From the NCBI RefSeq assembly GCF_001458195.1, contig NZ_CYPU01000011.1:62001-126000 (forward strand): a DNA stretch of 64,000 nucleotides, written 5' to 3'. The notes beneath the pieces were generated by a model. That model saw only the letters and a list, made by a program, of their open reading frames with translations. It did not search any database and had not been told where the DNA came from. The stretch comes from Ruegeria atlantica. Lineage in GTDB: Bacteria > Pseudomonadota > Alphaproteobacteria > Rhodobacterales > Rhodobacteraceae. Position 1 is the stretch's first letter. Every line of letters begins with the position of its first letter. This document shows, piece by piece, positions 7,146 through 16,435 of this stretch. Made by a program: the position numbers and the translations under genes.

Positions 7146-7703
7146 AGTTGGACACTCACCTTTGAAATCCTGGGAATTTTAATCAGCTGAATCGGGTTTC
7201 GAATGATTATTTGTGATTGCAAACCTTTTAAGTCTGAAGCCGTGTCTTACGTGTCATGACTTGCTAATAGCGTACGCCCAGGCAAGTCCTGCAAGTTCTC
7301 CGATCCAAAGCCTGTCGCAGGAAGGGTGTATGGGCAATTTTATTTGGCAAAGTACGAGCGGTGCCAGAAATTGGTGCCAGAGGCGGGCAAAATGCTCTAA
7401 GAGCCGCCGCTCTCTGAGGGTGAACAAGTCTTTGGAGCGGCTGTCTTCTCGAAATTTCAAGCCCTCTCGGCTAAGCGGACCAAGAAACGTTGTATGGCCA
7501 AAGTCCCCAAATATCTGACACTTTCTCACAAGCGCCCCATACATCGCGAGGTTATTTGCACGACGGCGTGAATAACGCCGTCGAGTGATTATGTGGCGAT
7601 TTGTATTGACTAAGAGTTTGGAGCACGAGCTAGTTATGACGAAAACCCAGGGCCGCCTAGCCTCTCAAATCATCGACCGGCACCCAACACCGAGGACCTG
7701 ACT
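7146..7703. other. Long non-coding spacer
   Basis: The 558 bases between the AraC gene and the nuclease gene hold the AraC promoter at the left and a perfect 9-bp palindrome at 7561-7583. Frames of about 100 codons exist on both strands (7213-7518 and 7254-7544) but neither has a ribosome binding site or family resemblance, so no gene is called; the minus-strand one could be a decayed gene. Confidence 0.4.
7561..7583. repeat. Perfect 9-bp inverted repeat
   Basis: CGACGGCGT and ACGCCGTCG flank a five-base GAATA loop. There is no following T-run on either strand, so an intrinsic terminator is unlikely; a protein-binding site or an RNA hairpin in the nuclease gene leader is more plausible. Confidence 0.5.
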
Positions 7704-8096
7704 TTGTTCAAGAGACTGACTGCCGTCCTGGCACTAGTTGCCACAACCGCCACAGCCGCCGGCGTCCAGGTGCGCGACGCCGATACGATAGTTGTGGATG
7801 GCACGCCCGTACGACTGCAGGGAGTGGATGCACCTGAACTGGGAACTGCGGCCGGACGCGATGCGCGACGTTGGATGGTCAACCACCTTCGCGGAAAAGC
7901 GGTTGAGTGTAAGTTGACCGGTGAGCGGACACACGACCGATACGTAGGAGTTTGCTACGTCGACGGGCAGGATATCGGTGCTGCAGTGATCGCAGCGGGC
8001 CACGCTTTGGACTGTGCACGGTATAGTGGTGGTCGTTATCGAGATTTCGAGACAGCTGCAGCCAGGTCGCGACTGAACCGCGCGCGCTACTGTTGA
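7704..8096 (+). CDS. Exported thermonuclease (SNase-like) family protein
   Basis: The 130-residue protein opens with a signal-peptide-like segment (MFKRLTAVLALVATTATAAG) followed by a compact staphylococcal-nuclease domain: VRDADTIVVDGTPVRLQGVDAPE, with active-site-type residues Arg37, Glu45 and Arg79 (HDRY) in the positions of the SNase Arg35/Glu43/Arg87. It would cut DNA or RNA in the periplasm or outside the cell with Ca2+. The TTG at 7704 is chosen since GAGGA (7692-7696) lies 7 bases upstream and the signal peptide starts there. A very short frame overlaps its stop. It lies upstream of the Zorya operon but is separated by about 430 bases, so a shared role is not shown. Confidence 0.85.
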   Translation: MFKRLTAVLALVATTATAAGVQVRDADTIVVDGTPVRLQGVDAPELGTAAGRDARRWMVNHLRGKAVECKLTGERTHDRYVGVCYVDGQDIGAAVIAAGHALDCARYSGGRYRDFETAAARSRLNRARYC

Positions 8097-8227
8097 ACCG
8101 CTTAGGCGACCTCTTTCTCACCGCCGGCGTGGACAATCGCTTGCTCTTCGAAATGATGCGGATCGAAGCAGACGACATGAAGTATCTAAATGTCCTAGAG
8201 GCGAGCGCTTACACTTTGGTCAACTGA
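8093..8227 (+). CDS. Small open frame coupled to the nuclease gene
   Basis: A 44-codon frame starts at a TTG overlapping the nuclease stop (TGTTGA) and reads LNRLGDLFLTAGVDNRLLFE, then MMRIEADDMKYLNVLEASAYTLVN. Its composition looks protein-like (acidic helices, no internal rare-residue runs). The stop-start overlap would allow coupled translation. It may also be the remnant of a longer gene whose start was lost. No family recognised. Confidence 0.35.
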   Translation: MNRLGDLFLTAGVDNRLLFEMMRIEADDMKYLNVLEASAYTLVN

Positions 8228-8524
8228 TCAGACTTTCAATCATGCCTTGAATGCCTTTTAGCCCCTTTTGCGCAATAAATCGGTTTTCACATCATCATGG
8301 TCAGCCGTCATTGACGCAAATCTGAAAGAATTTGACAAGAAAACACAAGCCAAAGTCTGGCGTCCGAAACACCTAGGAATCAAATAGTATCATATGGTTG
8401 AGTGCCTGGATGTGTTGTGGGTGCAACCTTTGTAAAGCATCCCATGACGTGACGCTTCGTCGTTCGTTGTTGCGTCGGCGACTTCTCGCTAAGGGTGATT
8501 TGCACATGTAGATGGAGTTATGAC

Positions 8525-10570
8525 GTGGAAGAGATCACAGCTGTTGGTAGAACGATCAAAGACCTGATCCTCACAATCGCGGAATATCTGACAGAAGACT
8601 GGACGCCGGGTTTCGTCGCAGGTGTGTTGCTCGCGTCCATGGTCGTTTTTTTGGCCGCATGGTCGTTTCGCGTCGTACGTCGTACCCGTGCAGTTTCTCA
8701 GTTCCAGCGCATCTTCCTGGGTCAAAAAAACGCTGATGATGGAGCCGTGAACTTCGAGGAGCTGTCGGCTCAGATAGAAAGAAACTCGAAGGGGCGGGCT
8801 TCCAGATCGCTTGCAACGGCATGGGGCGAGTACGGCGAAACGATCATTCAATACAAAGGCCTGGCCAGAAACTCTGTACGTCCCTCATACTTTTTCAATG
8901 TAGACGATTTGGCGTTCGGACCAGGGTTCTTCCGAATTCTACCGAACCTCTTTGTCACGATTGGTTTATTCTTCACGTTCTTAGGCTTGATTGCGGCATT
9001 GAATACGATGACCGGGAAAGCAATTGACGATGCTGCAATCAGTGGATTGCTGTCGGTTGCGTCCGCGAAATTCATAATGTCTCTCACAGGGCTATTGTGT
9101 TCGATCGTTTTCACGGTGGCTTTGCGCGTAGGCAACGGAAAGATCGAAGGGGCAGTTCATGCATTGAGCGGCCTCATTGAAGACAACCTGAGTTTCGTGA
9201 GCCAGGAAGAGCTTGCCGTTCGACAACTCAATATCGCGGAGGAACAGCGCGACAACTTGAGAACCGTCGGGATGGAACTCGTCAGCGAACTTACAGCGCA
9301 ATTGAAGGACGGTATCTCTGGCCCGATCGTCGAGTCGATAAACGACAAGATGGATGAAATCGTGACGCGCTTGCAAGATGGGTTGCCCAAAGCACTCGCC
9401 GAGGAAATAGCAGGTAAACTTGAAGGTATCAGTAAGGATATCGGCCGAGCCGGTAGCGATGGCCTAACCGACGTCGTTGAAGGTTTGTCGAAGACTTTGA
9501 CCAGCAACGTGACGGGCGCTTTGCAAGACTCAGGACGGCATCTTTCAGAAGCGGCATTGAAGATTGGTGAGCTGGCAGATCGGCTGGATGATAGTTCCGG
9601 AAAAATGGGCTCTGGCATGGAGAGCGCGATTGGACAAATGACTTCGGCCGTCCAAGATCTTCGGAACTCAGCAGTGTCGTCTGCAGATACGACGAAAGAA
9701 GCTCTGAACCAGGGGGCCGACGCACTCCTGAGCAGGATGAATGACTCGCTTGATCGGATCAGTGACAATACCAAAGAAGGCGCTGCGGCGATGCTGTCAG
9801 CGGCCAACGAGATGAAATCAGCCGCAGAGCAATTCGGAGCAGAACTCAAAACAGCGACGGAAACGGGCGCCGCAACTGCAGAAGCCACGATCAACGAAGC
9901 AAGCGCAGACGCCGCGTCGAAAATTCAGGCTGCGGGAGCGAGTGTCACCGAATTGGTGGAAGAAGGGCGCGACGAGGTTCTTGCTCCGCTGAACGAAATG
10001 GTGAATTCGCTCAAGACGATGACTGAAGAGTTGGGCAGCGGTGCGCAAAAGATGCAGCATATGTCCGATAGTGTCGGTAGAGGTGCCGGCGCCGTTTCTG
10101 AAGCTTCTGACAGCTTCAAAGCGGCTTCCAACGGTCTTCTGGCCGCTGCAGCACCGATCGAAGTTTCGACATCCAAGATCGAAACGGCGACAGCGAACCT
10201 AGATCGCAACGTCGATGCGACTGCTCAAACCGTTTTGAAAGCCGCCAAACAGACTGCCGAGATCGCCAATGAGACAATGGAACGTGCTCGTGACGTCCTA
10301 GATGGAAAGCGTCGTGGCATCGAAGATGCTCTGGAAGGTGTCCAAGCCGTCGTACGAGAAATGACGGGACAGGGCGAACGCTTGGATGACGTCGACGAGA
10401 AACTGGGACGCGCTTTCGAGGTGTACAACCAGAAAGTTGAAGAGGCGCTCGGATCGATCAAGACCTATGTAAGTGAAGTCCAGGGAAAATTCGGCGAAGG
10501 TATCGATCAGCTTCAGGCCGTCGTCGATCAAGCTGAAGACTTCGCTCCGCAAACGCGGAGGGCGTCATGA
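8525..10570 (+). CDS. zorA: ZorA, MotA-like proton-channel subunit of type I Zorya
   Basis: The 681-residue protein has a membrane segment near residues 28-48, then a MotA/TolQ/ExbB-like pair of long hydrophobic helices (ILPNLFVTIGLFFTFLGLIA near 135 and SAKFIMSLTGLLCSIVFTVA near 180), followed by a very long Ala/Glu-rich helical tail (about 400 residues) that fits the cytoplasmic tail of ZorA. In Zorya, ZorA forms the five-subunit stator around a ZorB dimer and senses phage injection at the inner membrane (known for the family). GTG 8525 is chosen because GGAG (8514-8517) lies 7 bases upstream; the longer GTG start at 8495 has no such site. The last four bases overlap zorB. The roughly 300 bases upstream hold no gene and should contain the operon promoter. 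Confidence 0.93.
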   Translation: MEEITAVGRTIKDLILTIAEYLTEDWTPGFVAGVLLASMVVFLAAWSFRVVRRTRAVSQFQRIFLGQKNADDGAVNFEELSAQIERNSKGRASRSLATAWGEYGETIIQYKGLARNSVRPSYFFNVDDLAFGPGFFRILPNLFVTIGLFFTFLGLIAALNTMTGKAIDDAAISGLLSVASAKFIMSLTGLLCSIVFTVALRVGNGKIEGAVHALSGLIEDNLSFVSQEELAVRQLNIAEEQRDNLRTVGMELVSELTAQLKDGISGPIVESINDKMDEIVTRLQDGLPKALAEEIAGKLEGISKDIGRAGSDGLTDVVEGLSKTLTSNVTGALQDSGRHLSEAALKIGELADRLDDSSGKMGSGMESAIGQMTSAVQDLRNSAVSSADTTKEALNQGADALLSRMNDSLDRISDNTKEGAAAMLSAANEMKSAAEQFGAELKTATETGAATAEATINEASADAASKIQAAGASVTELVEEGRDEVLAPLNEMVNSLKTMTEELGSGAQKMQHMSDSVGRGAGAVSEASDSFKAASNGLLAAAAPIEVSTSKIETATANLDRNVDATAQTVLKAAKQTAEIANETMERARDVLDGKRRGIEDALEGVQAVVREMTGQGERLDDVDEKLGRAFEVYNQKVEEALGSIKTYVSEVQGKFGEGIDQLQAVVDQAEDFAPQTRRAS

Positions 10571-11685
10571 AGCACGCTCAAATCAGGCGATCCGTAGCGG
10601 AAGAGGAAGAGTCGGCCTTCGTATCCATGACCGACATGACGGTCAGCGTCTTGTTCATCGTGATCATCCTGCTCGCGTTTTTCGCCCGCTTCTACGGCAA
10701 TCAAGAACCTGATGCGGTTCCTCGATCGACATATGAGATCGTAAAAGACGAAAGAGATACCGCACTCTCTTCGTTGGAACGCGTTCAAGCAGAACTGGAA
10801 CTCGTGACAATCGAGAAGGATCGCATCGCAGCGGAGCTCTCAGACGTTTCGAGAGAGCGCGATGAATTGAGAGCAGAGGTCGATCGCCTCAGCGAAAAGC
10901 TCTTACGCCAGGACGCTTTGATCCGAGAGCTGCGAGACACGCTCAGAGAAAAGGGCCAAAGAATCTCCGATCTGGAGACGAAATTGGCTGATGCATTGGC
11001 AAGAATTGCCAAACTTGAGACACAGCTTGAGATGCTTCGGCGTCAAATGCGGGATCCATTAGAGAATTACATCGCGCAAGCTGACGCGACGCGGATCAAG
11101 GTTCTCAAAGAGATTGAAGCGCGCCTCAAAGTGGACTTCCCCGAGCTCGAAGTGAAAGTGAACGAAAGAAACGGTGCTTTGCAGTTCAAAGGAGAGGGCC
11201 TTTTTGGAAAGGGAGCCCGAGAGCTTCTACCCGCAAAAAGAGCCGTCATGCAGCGTGTGGGAACGATGTTGAACGAAATTCTGCCTTGCTACACATTTGG
11301 CGACAACAGCTCCTGGCAGGAAGGGTGCAATCCTGCCTTCGCCGTTATAGAGGCTATCCAGATCGAAGGGCACACGGATAGCGAGGGCGGCGAGCTATAC
11401 AACTTGCGGCTTTCAAACGATCGGGCGGTTTCGGCATTTTCGACGATGACCTCGGAAGCGCCGGGGTTGATCTCACATCTCAATCTTCGAGAGCAGCCGG
11501 TGATCTCAGTTGCTGGATACGGTGAATATAGACCGATTGCTTCGAACCAGACCCGCGCTGGAGAGGACGAAAACCGACGAATTGATCTTCGGATCATAAT
11601 GTTCTCACCCGCGAGCACGGAACAAATCGATGACTTGAAATCCAGACTTCATTCTGCTGCGGGAGGCGGGGATGAGACTCAGTGA
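10567..11685 (+). CDS. zorB: ZorB, MotB/OmpA-like peptidoglycan-binding subunit of Zorya
   Basis: ZorB has one N-terminal membrane helix preceded by the motif SMTDM; Asp23 sits where the proton-carrying Asp of MotB-type stators is found. A coiled-coil/linker rich in Arg and Glu (about 65-165) leads to a C-terminal OmpA-like domain with the peptidoglycan-binding pattern EGHTDSEGGELYNLRLSNDRA (near residue 262) and GYGEYRPIASN. The 372-residue length suits the family. The ATGA overlap with zorA fits the need for fixed stoichiometry of the A5B2 complex. The end overlaps zorC by 14 bases. Confidence 0.93.
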   Translation: MKHAQIRRSVAEEEESAFVSMTDMTVSVLFIVIILLAFFARFYGNQEPDAVPRSTYEIVKDERDTALSSLERVQAELELVTIEKDRIAAELSDVSRERDELRAEVDRLSEKLLRQDALIRELRDTLREKGQRISDLETKLADALARIAKLETQLEMLRRQMRDPLENYIAQADATRIKVLKEIEARLKVDFPELEVKVNERNGALQFKGEGLFGKGARELLPAKRAVMQRVGTMLNEILPCYTFGDNSSWQEGCNPAFAVIEAIQIEGHTDSEGGELYNLRLSNDRAVSAFSTMTSEAPGLISHLNLREQPVISVAGYGEYRPIASNQTRAGEDENRRIDLRIIMFSPASTEQIDDLKSRLHSAAGGGDETQ

Positions 11686-13021
11686 GATATTCGCGCAGAG
11701 AGTCGAACCGACTTCTGTCGTTCTCCCAGCTCCGAAGCGATTGGAAACTGCCGTAGATCGTGTGCTGAAGCGATGGCCAGATGTATTTGCTGAGCCCTCC
11801 GAGAACGACCGCGAAACCTTGGTCGCAGAATTGAAGCGTAGACTGGATGATTGGTCGTGGAGCGGGGCAAAGATTTCGTTCGTGAACCAAGCAGCCGTAG
11901 CGCTCTTTGATCGTGAGCGGAGGTCTCGGGCGGATCTCGAGCATGTTCGAAAGTTTTACTATGAAGAAGCCGCCACGAACCGCAGTCGGACGTTTTTGGG
12001 AAACGCGGTGCAAGTCTACATTGGAAGCTTCGTCAAAGGAGCAGTTCACACACGTCGACTGTCTGAAGCTCTTACCAACCAAATTCCGCATCTCAGTGGA
12101 CGTTCCAGGAAACTGTTGAAGAGTTTTCCAGCATTCTTCGACTCCAATAGAATTGCTATGGAAGTTGCGTCTCGCATGAAGGATGCAGAGCGTCCTTTCC
12201 AAGAATTGAAGAGCTTAGGCTTCAACAAACCACATGCGCCGGGGTTGCTTGACCACGCGCATCTAGAATTTCTCGAGAAATTGGATCTCAGAACTCATAC
12301 CGATATCGAGAAACTATTCCATTGGCTGCATCCGGATGGCCAGTTGGCGAAACAAAGTGGGGCGTCAGAAGCAATCGAAGCATTGTTGGCGCCTTGGCTC
12401 GATGAAGAGCCCCAAGAAGACGTCAAAAGGTTCCTGATCGACCACCTAACCGAAAGCTACGGCGACATCCGGATCAATCCTGGAAGCGCTTGGATAAACG
12501 TAAGCGAACAAGCAAAGCAAGTACTGCTCCGTTGGTTGACCGGCGAGAGTATGCGGTTTCTCTTCGATGTCCTCACAGACACGCAAGATAGCCATATGTG
12601 GAGCGAAAGAAGGCGTTTCTGGATGGATCAATACGACAGGGGAAATATCTCTGCTGCCTGGGTGGCTTTTGATCCCAGGGGACACAAGCTCGCTCGCAAG
12701 AACCTTGGCCGTGAAAAAAATCTTCCGTTTGGACGCCAGGTGTCTCACGCGAGCGACGACGGGAACAAGTCTTTGCTCATCATGAAGGTAGGCCAAAGGA
12801 TCATCGTCGAAGGAACTTACAATTTCAAAGTCCACATCTATGCAAAAAACGATCCTGAAGCACCGAAGTTGTATCAGCCCAAATACGATTGTGCGGACAT
12901 ACGACACGATAGAAGAAAACGAGTCAGTTCTGGATTTGTCAAAATCGGCCCAGAGGAGCGAAAAATGCACCTCGGTGATTGGCAAGGTTACTTGCGTAGC
13001 CGGTATCCGGAGATGTTTTGA
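11672..13021 (+). CDS. zorC: ZorC, EH_Signature-domain protein of type I Zorya
   Basis: The 449-residue soluble protein follows zorB with a 14-base overlap and matches ZorC in size, position and features: helical N-terminal part, RRFWMDQYDRGNISAAWVAFDP and a basic C-terminal region ending LGDWQGYLRSRYPEMF, in line with the EH_Signature family. ZorC is a cytoplasmic effector that binds DNA and works with ZorD after the ZorAB motor signals invasion (family knowledge). Its stop TGA shares bases with the ATG of zorD. Confidence 0.88.
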   Translation: MRLSEIFAQRVEPTSVVLPAPKRLETAVDRVLKRWPDVFAEPSENDRETLVAELKRRLDDWSWSGAKISFVNQAAVALFDRERRSRADLEHVRKFYYEEAATNRSRTFLGNAVQVYIGSFVKGAVHTRRLSEALTNQIPHLSGRSRKLLKSFPAFFDSNRIAMEVASRMKDAERPFQELKSLGFNKPHAPGLLDHAHLEFLEKLDLRTHTDIEKLFHWLHPDGQLAKQSGASEAIEALLAPWLDEEPQEDVKRFLIDHLTESYGDIRINPGSAWINVSEQAKQVLLRWLTGESMRFLFDVLTDTQDSHMWSERRRFWMDQYDRGNISAAWVAFDPRGHKLARKNLGREKNLPFGRQVSHASDDGNKSLLIMKVGQRIIVEGTYNFKVHIYAKNDPEAPKLYQPKYDCADIRHDRRKRVSSGFVKIGPEERKMHLGDWQGYLRSRYPEMF

Positions 13022-16000
13022 TGGAGTTCGAGTTTTCCCATGATGATGCAAAAGTCATTTTGCGTCCCAAGTCTCAACGCACTGGATTTCTTTCTTTGTT
13101 CGGAAAGAATGCGCCAGTCTCACTGAACCATCTCGACCCAAAAGAGCGGCAGGTCGCCTTTGCTATAGGTGACTTGAGGGCCATAGAGGCTGAATATCCC
13201 GGCTCAATTGTGATCCATGACGATCGTGTGGAGTTGACACATGACGGAGCGGCGCAAGTCGGTGCCAAGTCTGGTCAAATCTTGGGACTTCCACCGCTTG
13301 TAGATCTTGAGCTCCACACCGACGCAGAAGGGATCGTGGGGTCCGAGCATTTTCGGCTTCACTACGAATGGCAATACCAGGGGAGAACAGTCGAACCTAA
13401 ACGAACTGGCGCATTCCTGAATACGGCTCGAGGAATTCAACGAGTTCCCAGTTGGATGCTTGGAGCAATCCGTATCGCTGACTGCTTCGACCCCAATGAG
13501 GACGAGGTCGATCACTGGACGGCTCTTGCACGTTTCAGGAAAGCTCTCGTTCCAGAGGAGGAAATCGGGGCGAACACGGAGATGTCCAACTTTCTTTCTG
13601 GACTAAAAGTGAGTCTGGCTGACAGTTTTTCGATTTCCCCGATTGAGAAAGGTGAGTACTTGGACTTCGCGCCTGTGCCTTTCGCAACTGATACTCTATC
13701 GCAAAGTGAAGGCGATGAAGTGATCGAAGAAGCTGCGTCTGAGCTTGATGAAAGAGAGCTGTCCGTTTTTCAGGATCGTTTCCAAAGATCAGGCGCCCTT
13801 CCTTCCTACAAAACGGGTGACAAGAGTTACCTGGTCGTCGATCCTTCAGCCAAAGTGACGCTCGAAGTGATGGAAGAGAAGAAAAGAGCAACTCCCTTTG
13901 AGAGGGCGGAGTTCGTCAAAAACCCCAAGCCAGCGATCACCGCGGCGATTCAGGAAGACCTCGAAAAGCGAGGGGCATTGGCGGGGTTGAATGATGCGCA
14001 AGTTCAAGAGGCAATCGAAACCGCGACGGGTGCGACTTTCGTGGAGACGCGTGAGTATTCAGAGCGTGTGATCGGCATCGGCAAGTGGAAGCGACCGGAG
14101 CTCGGGGATGACTGGTCGAATGGCACTGAATGGATGCCGGAGGGACTGTCTCGGAGTGTCGTGGACCGTATTCTGGAAAAAAACCTGAAGCAGACAGAAT
14201 CCGTTCTCGAAGAGATGAAAGCAGCTGCAGCCAGGGGAGACGCAAAGATAGACGTCGACGGGCAAGCGGTTCCAGTTAACTCGTCGACGATCAAGTCGAT
14301 CGAAAGCAGGGTGGAGCAGCTTCGCAAAGAACAAGAGAAGACAGACGGATCAGGTGAGGATGAGGGAAACCGCGACCAAATCACGTCAGCCACTGACCGC
14401 GATCCAATCGTCGTTCAAACCAAGCACAATTTCGAGAATATCGAATGGCGCCCAGATAGGAACAAACGTGGCGCCTTTGTAGAGAAACGCGTTCCTGACC
14501 TCATATCCACACCATTGAAAGAGCATCAGACGAAGAGTTTCGAATGGTCTCTGGAGGCTTGGAGTGAAGGTCTTCCAGGTATTCTGAATGCCGATGAACA
14601 AGGGTTGGGAAAAACGCTTCAAACGCTTTCATTTCTAACTTGGCTCAAGACTAACATGGCGCACCGGGACAACAAGGCGCGTCTGCCCATTTTGGTGGTT
14701 GCGCCAACGTCACTTCTGGAAAACTGGGAAGAAGAGGTTTCCAAGCATATCGGTGGTGATGGGCTCGGTTTCATTTACAGACTTTACGGCAATTCCATCG
14801 CTGGGTTTAAGAGGAAATCAGGCTCTGGAAAAGACACCGACAAGGGGCAGGACACTCTCAATTTCGATGCCCTCCATGAAGCCATAGAGGATGGTAGAGG
14901 CGACAGAGTATGGATTCTGACGACCTACACGACGATGACGAACTATCAGCACTCTTTGGCGAAGATACCGTTCTCGTGCGCCGTATTCGATGAAATCCAG
15001 AATATCAAAAACCCCGGCACCTTGGCCGCCGCATCAGCGCGCGCAATTCGCGCGGATTTTCGGATCGGATTGACTGGGACACCGATCGAAAACGTGAGTG
15101 GAGACCTGTGGTCAATCATGGATCAGCTCGTTCCAGGTGCCTTGGGTAGTCTTCGCGAATTCAACGATGTCTTTGGCTCTCCAAACGAAGAAAACATGAG
15201 CCAACTTCATCAACTGGTGTTCAAGCAGCAGGACGATGGCAATGGGGCGCCGGTTCCACCGATGGCGATACGCAGGGTCAAGGAAGAAGCGGCAAAGGAT
15301 TTGCCGAGCAAAACTCGGATGCTCCACCCACGTCTGATGCCGGAGCTTCAGGCAACAGTCTACGATGCCGCTCGTTTGAACCTCGCGAAAGGTGGACTCG
15401 GAGCCAGGCTCGCAATGATACATCACATACGGACCGTATCGGTGCATCCCAATATCGAAGGCAACGAAACAGGAGAGAGTTTTGTAAATTCTTCGGCGAG
15501 ACTGGAGGCAACTTTTGAGATCCTGGATCGGCTTGCATCGAAAGGTGAACGAGCATTGGTTTTCATCGAAAACATCAAGATGCAGTATCGTTTCGTCGAA
15601 CTGATCAAACAAAGGTATCAGCTGCCCCGCGTAGATATCATCAACGGAAAAACGCCGATCAAGCAACGCCAGGTCATCGTAAATCGTTTTCAACGCCATC
15701 TCGTCGACGACAAAGGCTTCGACTTGTTGGTATTGGGGCCAAAGGCGGCAGGAACCGGCCTGACTTTGACCGCGGCTACGCATGTCATTCATTTGTCGCG
15801 TTGGTGGAACCCTGCTGTAGAAGAGCAATGCAACGACAGAGTTCACAGGATCGGGCAAACCAAACCAGTTGAGATCCATGTGGCCATGGCAATCCATCCG
15901 GGCTACCGAGAAGGCTCATTCGACTGCCTCTTGCATAGTCTCATGCAACGAAAGCGAAAGCTGGCGAGTTCCGCCCTTTGGCCGCTTGCGGATAGTAGAG

Positions 16001-16149
16001 GCGATGCGGCTTTGCTTCAAAGCGGGTTGACCGAGATCGAGATCAATACTGGCGGTGAGCCTTTGGAGAGTGCTATGGCTGCGATGTTCGAAAGAGACGG
16101 AGCTTCACTCCCTCAAGCAAAGCCCGATGGGTCTTTAGTGTTTTCTTGA
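13021..16149 (+). CDS. zorD: ZorD, SNF2-type helicase/nuclease effector of Zorya
   Basis: The 1042-residue protein has a family-specific N-terminal half and a C-terminal SNF2 ATPase: NADEQGLGKTLQTL (motif I, near 521), the Walker B box VFDEIQNIKN (near 656), LTGTPIEN (motif III, near 682) and VHRIGQTKPVEIH (motif VI, near 940). Residues such as Lys in GLGKT and Arg in HRIGQ are intact, so it should be active. In type I Zorya, ZorD is the large DNA-degrading effector; its presence with zorC (rather than the HNH protein ZorE) marks type I. ATG 13021 has CCGGAG nine bases upstream and overlaps the zorC stop. Confidence 0.93.
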   Translation: MEFEFSHDDAKVILRPKSQRTGFLSLFGKNAPVSLNHLDPKERQVAFAIGDLRAIEAEYPGSIVIHDDRVELTHDGAAQVGAKSGQILGLPPLVDLELHTDAEGIVGSEHFRLHYEWQYQGRTVEPKRTGAFLNTARGIQRVPSWMLGAIRIADCFDPNEDEVDHWTALARFRKALVPEEEIGANTEMSNFLSGLKVSLADSFSISPIEKGEYLDFAPVPFATDTLSQSEGDEVIEEAASELDERELSVFQDRFQRSGALPSYKTGDKSYLVVDPSAKVTLEVMEEKKRATPFERAEFVKNPKPAITAAIQEDLEKRGALAGLNDAQVQEAIETATGATFVETREYSERVIGIGKWKRPELGDDWSNGTEWMPEGLSRSVVDRILEKNLKQTESVLEEMKAAAARGDAKIDVDGQAVPVNSSTIKSIESRVEQLRKEQEKTDGSGEDEGNRDQITSATDRDPIVVQTKHNFENIEWRPDRNKRGAFVEKRVPDLISTPLKEHQTKSFEWSLEAWSEGLPGILNADEQGLGKTLQTLSFLTWLKTNMAHRDNKARLPILVVAPTSLLENWEEEVSKHIGGDGLGFIYRLYGNSIAGFKRKSGSGKDTDKGQDTLNFDALHEAIEDGRGDRVWILTTYTTMTNYQHSLAKIPFSCAVFDEIQNIKNPGTLAAASARAIRADFRIGLTGTPIENVSGDLWSIMDQLVPGALGSLREFNDVFGSPNEENMSQLHQLVFKQQDDGNGAPVPPMAIRRVKEEAAKDLPSKTRMLHPRLMPELQATVYDAARLNLAKGGLGARLAMIHHIRTVSVHPNIEGNETGESFVNSSARLEATFEILDRLASKGERALVFIENIKMQYRFVELIKQRYQLPRVDIINGKTPIKQRQVIVNRFQRHLVDDKGFDLLVLGPKAAGTGLTLTAATHVIHLSRWWNPAVEEQCNDRVHRIGQTKPVEIHVAMAIHPGYREGSFDCLLHSLMQRKRKLASSALWPLADSRGDAALLQSGLTEIEINTGGEPLESAMAAMFERDGASLPQAKPDGSLVFS

Positions 16150-16283
16150 AAGCGGGCTGCCTCGTTGCGGCGCGGGAGATAAGCTTCGCCGGCAACTGAA
16201 AGTCGGTTTCAGGGGCGAACTTGGTGAACGAATCAGCTTGATCTGCAGTTCCGTGGGATACAACACGGCAGCGTATCTTTTTT

Positions 16284-16435
16284 GAAATTGGCATGAAATT
16301 TGGCATAATTTTTTCGAAATCTGTCCGTTTTGGCCTTAATATGTCCTATAAAGTCGAAAACATGCCATAAATTGTCATCTTATTTTGGCAATAAAATTTG
16401 ACTATCTTTCACCCAGATCAATGAAAGGTGAAACG
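16284..16435. promoter_or_regulatory. AT-rich control region with repeated TTGGCA boxes
   Basis: Between zorD and the XRE-type gene the sequence becomes AT-rich and holds TTGGCAT at 16288-16294, TTTGGCATAA at 16299-16308, the inverted form ATGCCATAA at 16362-16370, and TTTTGGCAATAA near 16384. The boxes are plausible operator sites for the XRE-type protein encoded directly downstream, which may autoregulate. No exact -35/-10 pair is assigned. Confidence 0.4.

Noticed and set aside
7254-7544. Minus-strand frame of 96 codons in the spacer before the nuclease gene
   Set aside because: No ribosome site or family; may be a decayed gene but not supported.
9157-9894. Long minus-strand open frame rich in Ser and Ala inside zorA
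   Set aside because: It mirrors the repetitive Ala/Glu coding pattern of zorA, has no ribosome site and no family features.
15112-15897. Minus-strand open frame of about 260 codons inside zorD
   Set aside because: It is antisense to the conserved SNF2 motifs; the product has no recognisable domain.
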